A stretch of DNA of 8,555 bases. It comes from an uncultured Gemmatimonadota bacterium (GTDB lineage Bacteria; Gemmatimonadota; Gemmatimonadetes; Gemmatimonadales; Gemmatimonadaceae). Where the stretch lies: the NCBI GenBank assembly GCA_903894655.1, contig CAITQY010000376.1:1-8555 (forward strand), in the 5' to 3' direction. Shown piece by piece: positions 6,702 through 8,555 of this stretch (position 1 is its first letter; the number at the start of each line of letters is the position of its first letter). The notes under the pieces were generated by a model, which was not told the origin of the DNA, did not search any database, and saw nothing but the letters and a program-made list of their open reading frames with translations. Position numbers and translations under genes: made by a program.

Positions 6702-8030
6702 TCAATCGGCGAACCCGACGACGGTCCCCGGATAGTAATGACGAAGGATGGTGCGAGCATCGATGCCGGCTCGAGACCGGCCTATTGCTCCCCACTGGCA
6801 CATCCCCACTCCGTGGCCGTTGCCGTGGCCCTGCAGGCGGACACCGGACAGGGGCCCACGTACACGGGATTCGCGGTCCACCGAAAAATACGTGCTGGAC
6901 AGGATCGCGCCACGCGCATCACGCAGCACATTGCGAATCTCGTTGTTCCGCACCGTCACGTCACCGTGATCGGTGCGCAGCACCAGCGCGTTGGCTCGTC
7001 CCGATGCCGTCCGCCCCTCCACGCGCATGTCGGTGACCACCCCGGCGCGCGGATCGCGCGCCCCAGCCGCCACCAGCGCCCGTCGGACCATCTCGCGCAG
7101 CTGCCCCTCATCGAACGCCGCCGTCCAGTGATTGCGGGGCGAAATGTCGCAGTACGGGCGTCCAGTCCGCGGGTCGGTGTCGTCCACCGACTGCAGATAC
7201 GGCTCCTCACGCACATTTTGCCACGATTCCTTCGGAGCGGCCGTATGACCACCGCACGACGAGGAGTACGGCGCGTCCACCAACAGGCCGTTGTAGCGAA
7301 TGACCAGCCCCGCGGTTCGGTCGATCGCATCGTTCACGATCGACGCCTCCACATCCAGACCGGCGTACACCTGATTTCGTACCGTGGCGACCATGTGCCA
7401 CCCCGACCGCGGCTCCACGGACCCATCCGACGGCACGCGAATGTACGCGTAGCTCCGCGCCGCAATCGCCTGCGCTTCGAGTGCGGCCAGATCCCCCGGC
7501 TGCCGTGTGCCCAGTTCGATCGGCACTACGCCGCGGAGATAGTCCTCCACCGGCACGCGGTTCACCACCAGAATGCCGCTGTCGGTGGGCGTGAACCAGA
7601 GTTCGCCACGGTAGCGTCGGTTGTCGTAGCGCAGGGTGGAGCCGCCATCGGACGCGCGGGCCACGAACGGGCCCTCGCGCCACGGCGTGGCATCCCCATT
7701 GTCGCCAGCCACGCGCAACAATCCCCCCTGCTGCTCCACCCGCCAGTTCTCGGCGCCCTGCCCCGTGACCAGCTTCGTGCGCCCACCCTGCTCATCGATC
7801 CGCCAGCGGCCGGTGGCCGACACGAGCGCCTGCTGCGCCTTGCCCGCCAACGCAATCCGCGCCATCCGGTCGCGTCCGTCCAGTCGCCCATGCGCTTCGC
7901 CGGTGATCGGGCCTTCCATCGCCGGCGCCGGCGTGCCGGAGCCGATGCTGCCCGCACGCGGCGCGCACGCCACCGTGAAAGCGGCCGCGGCCACCAGCGT
8001 ACCAAAGGCACCAGCGATGAGCGAACGCAT
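6702..8030 (-). CDS. SpoIID/LytB domain protein, predicted lipoprotein
   Basis: This 442-residue protein begins with a hydrophobic signal ending FTVAC, so C22 is a plausible lipidation site; Thr at -3 makes the lipobox imperfect. Residues 40-150 are a less conserved N-terminal region. The SpoIID domain follows: VNRVPVEDYLRGVVPIELG (156-174), LEAQAIAARSYAYIRV (184-199), VYAGLDVE (221-228), the conserved YSSSCGGHTAAPKESW (255-270), and the C-terminal GHGNGHGVGMCQWGA (401-415) with ILRHYYPGTVV (428-438). In Bacillus, SpoIID is a lytic transglycosylase cutting denuded glycan strands. The glutamate of the GVVPIE element (E172) is the likely catalytic residue by analogy, and C259/H262 sit where metal ligands occur in clostridial SpoIID. 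Outside sporulating bacteria the family is thought to act in peptidoglycan remodelling, here probably at the periplasmic face of the outer membrane. It starts 11 nt after the hemL stop. Confidence 0.93.
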   Translation of the reverse strand: MRSLIAGAFGTLVAAAAFTVACAPRAGSIGSGTPAPAMEGPITGEAHGRLDGRDRMARIALAGKAQQALVSATGRWRIDEQGGRTKLVTGQGAENWRVEQQGGLLRVAGDNGDATPWREGPFVARASDGGSTLRYDNRRYRGELWFTPTDSGILVVNRVPVEDYLRGVVPIELGTRQPGDLAALEAQAIAARSYAYIRVPSDGSVEPRSGWHMVATVRNQVYAGLDVEASIVNDAIDRTAGLVIRYNGLLVDAPYSSSCGGHTAAPKESWQNVREEPYLQSVDDTDPRTGRPYCDISPRNHWTAAFDEGQLREMVRRALVAAGARDPRAGVVTDMRVEGRTASGRANALVLRTDHGDVTVRNNEIRNVLRDARGAILSSTYFSVDRESRVRGPLSGVRLQGHGNGHGVGMCQWGAIGRSRAGIDARTILRHYYPGTVVGFAD

Positions 8031-8034
8031 GAAT

Positions 8035-8038
8035 TCCT
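8035..8038 (-). promoter_or_regulatory. Shine-Dalgarno of the SpoIID gene
   Basis: The minus strand reads AGGA, four bases before the ATG at 8030, in the 11-nt gap after the hemL stop. The position suits a ribosome-binding site, though the match is short. Confidence 0.55.
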
Positions 8039-8041
8039 GGG

Positions 8042-8555
8042 CTAATCCCGTTGCGCGACGGCCGCGCCCAGCGCGTCGTCGAGTCGGGTCAGTGTGTCGG
8101 CGATTTCCGCATCGCCATGGGCCGATGACATGAAGGCCGCCTCGAACGCCGACGGCGCGAGCGACACGCCGCGACGACGCGCCGCATGAAAGAACCGCTT
8201 GAACAGCGCCGTGTCCGAGAGCTTCGCGTCGTCATACGTGTGCACCGGTTCATCGCGGAAGAAAAAGCCCCACATCGAGCCGGAGTGGCTGGCCGAGAAT
8301 GGCACGCCATGTCGGGCCGCGATGTCGCGCATGCCCTGCACCAACACGCCGGTCTGGGCCGTGATTCCGTCGTGCACCTGTTGCGTGAGCGCGCCGAGTG
8401 TGGCGAGTCCGGCCGCCATGGCCAAGGGATTGCCCGAGAGCGTGCCGGCCTGGTACACCTTGCCGGTAGGCGCCACGTTCTGCATCAGCTCGCGACGGCC
8501 CCCGTAGGCAGCCACCGGCAGTCCCCCGCCGATCACCTTGCCCAGGGCCGTGAGA
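8042..8555 (-). CDS. hemL: Glutamate-1-semialdehyde 2,1-aminomutase, C-terminal part
   Basis: The gene enters from the right edge and only its last 170 or so codons are present. The visible part begins LTALGKVIGGGLPVAAYGG; the lysine coded at 8537-8539 is the PLP Schiff-base lysine of this class-III aminotransferase-fold enzyme. YQAGTLSGNPLAMAAG follows, a signature of GSA aminomutases. HSGSMWGFFF and the C-terminal RRGVSLAPSAFEAAFMSSAH also fit the family. The enzyme moves the amino group of glutamate-1-semialdehyde to give 5-aminolevulinate in the cytosol, the last C5-pathway step feeding heme and other tetrapyrroles. The GTG at 8536 is the internal valine of KVIGGG and not a start. The stop at 8042 is followed after 11 nt by the SpoIID gene, so hemL probably leads or lies within the operon. 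Confidence 0.96.
   Translation of the reverse strand, partial: LTALGKVIGGGLPVAAYGGRRELMQNVAPTGKVYQAGTLSGNPLAMAAGLATLGALTQQVHDGITAQTGVLVQGMRDIAARHGVPFSASHSGSMWGFFFRDEPVHTYDDAKLSDTALFKRFFHAARRRGVSLAPSAFEAAFMSSAHGDAEIADTLTRLDDALGAAVAQRD

Noticed and set aside
5889..8045. Long plus-strand open frame of 718 codons opposite the Gfo and SpoIID genes
   Set aside because: It is antisense to two genes with clear family motifs, is rich in Arg, His and Pro, has no recognisable domain, and is expected from high-GC codon bias.
8534..8536. GTG as the start of hemL
   Set aside because: It codes the valine of the conserved KVIGGG motif, with the PLP lysine just before it, and the frame stays open to the window edge.

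Overview
This 8,555-base, high-GC window comes from a diderm bacterium. The gene content (a C5-pathway hemL, a lipoprotein-type SpoIID/LytB protein, a DUF4105/Lnb-type membrane protein, and a split HyuA/HyuB pair) and the base composition would fit Gemmatimonadota. That placement is an inference from general resemblance, with no phylogenetic marker in the window to confirm it.

All seven genes lie on the minus strand, so they read from right to left: hemL (5' end outside the window), a SpoIID/LytB-domain lipoprotein, a Gfo/Idh/MocA-type protein, a DUF4105 (Lnb N-terminal domain) membrane protein, hyuA, a uracil-DNA-glycosylase-superfamily gene, and hyuB. The junctions are very tight: 11 nt, 22 nt, a 1-nt TAATG overlap, a 4-nt ATGA overlap, 2 nt, and another ATGA overlap. 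The simplest reading is one transcription unit with translational coupling in its distal half. The only two convincing Shine-Dalgarno sequences in front of genes are those of the SpoIID and Gfo genes. No promoter or intrinsic terminator is visible, and no gene-free stretch exceeds 300 bases.

The genes do not form a known pathway. HemL makes 5-aminolevulinate. The SpoIID and DUF4105 proteins both point to the cell envelope (peptidoglycan and possibly lipoprotein acylation). HyuA and HyuB together should form an ATP-dependent hydantoinase/5-oxoprolinase-type enzyme. The UDG-family gene lies between the two Hyu subunits.

Immediately after the hyuB stop codon the left edge holds a minisatellite-like array: ten 16-bp units in perfect register plus one decayed copy. 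It is non-coding. The points most worth a second look are this array and its RNA-folding potential, the Gfo-family protein in which the usual catalytic Lys, Asp and His are all replaced, the Lnb-like protein with His-before-Cys order, and the cysteine-poor UDG inserted between hyuA and hyuB.
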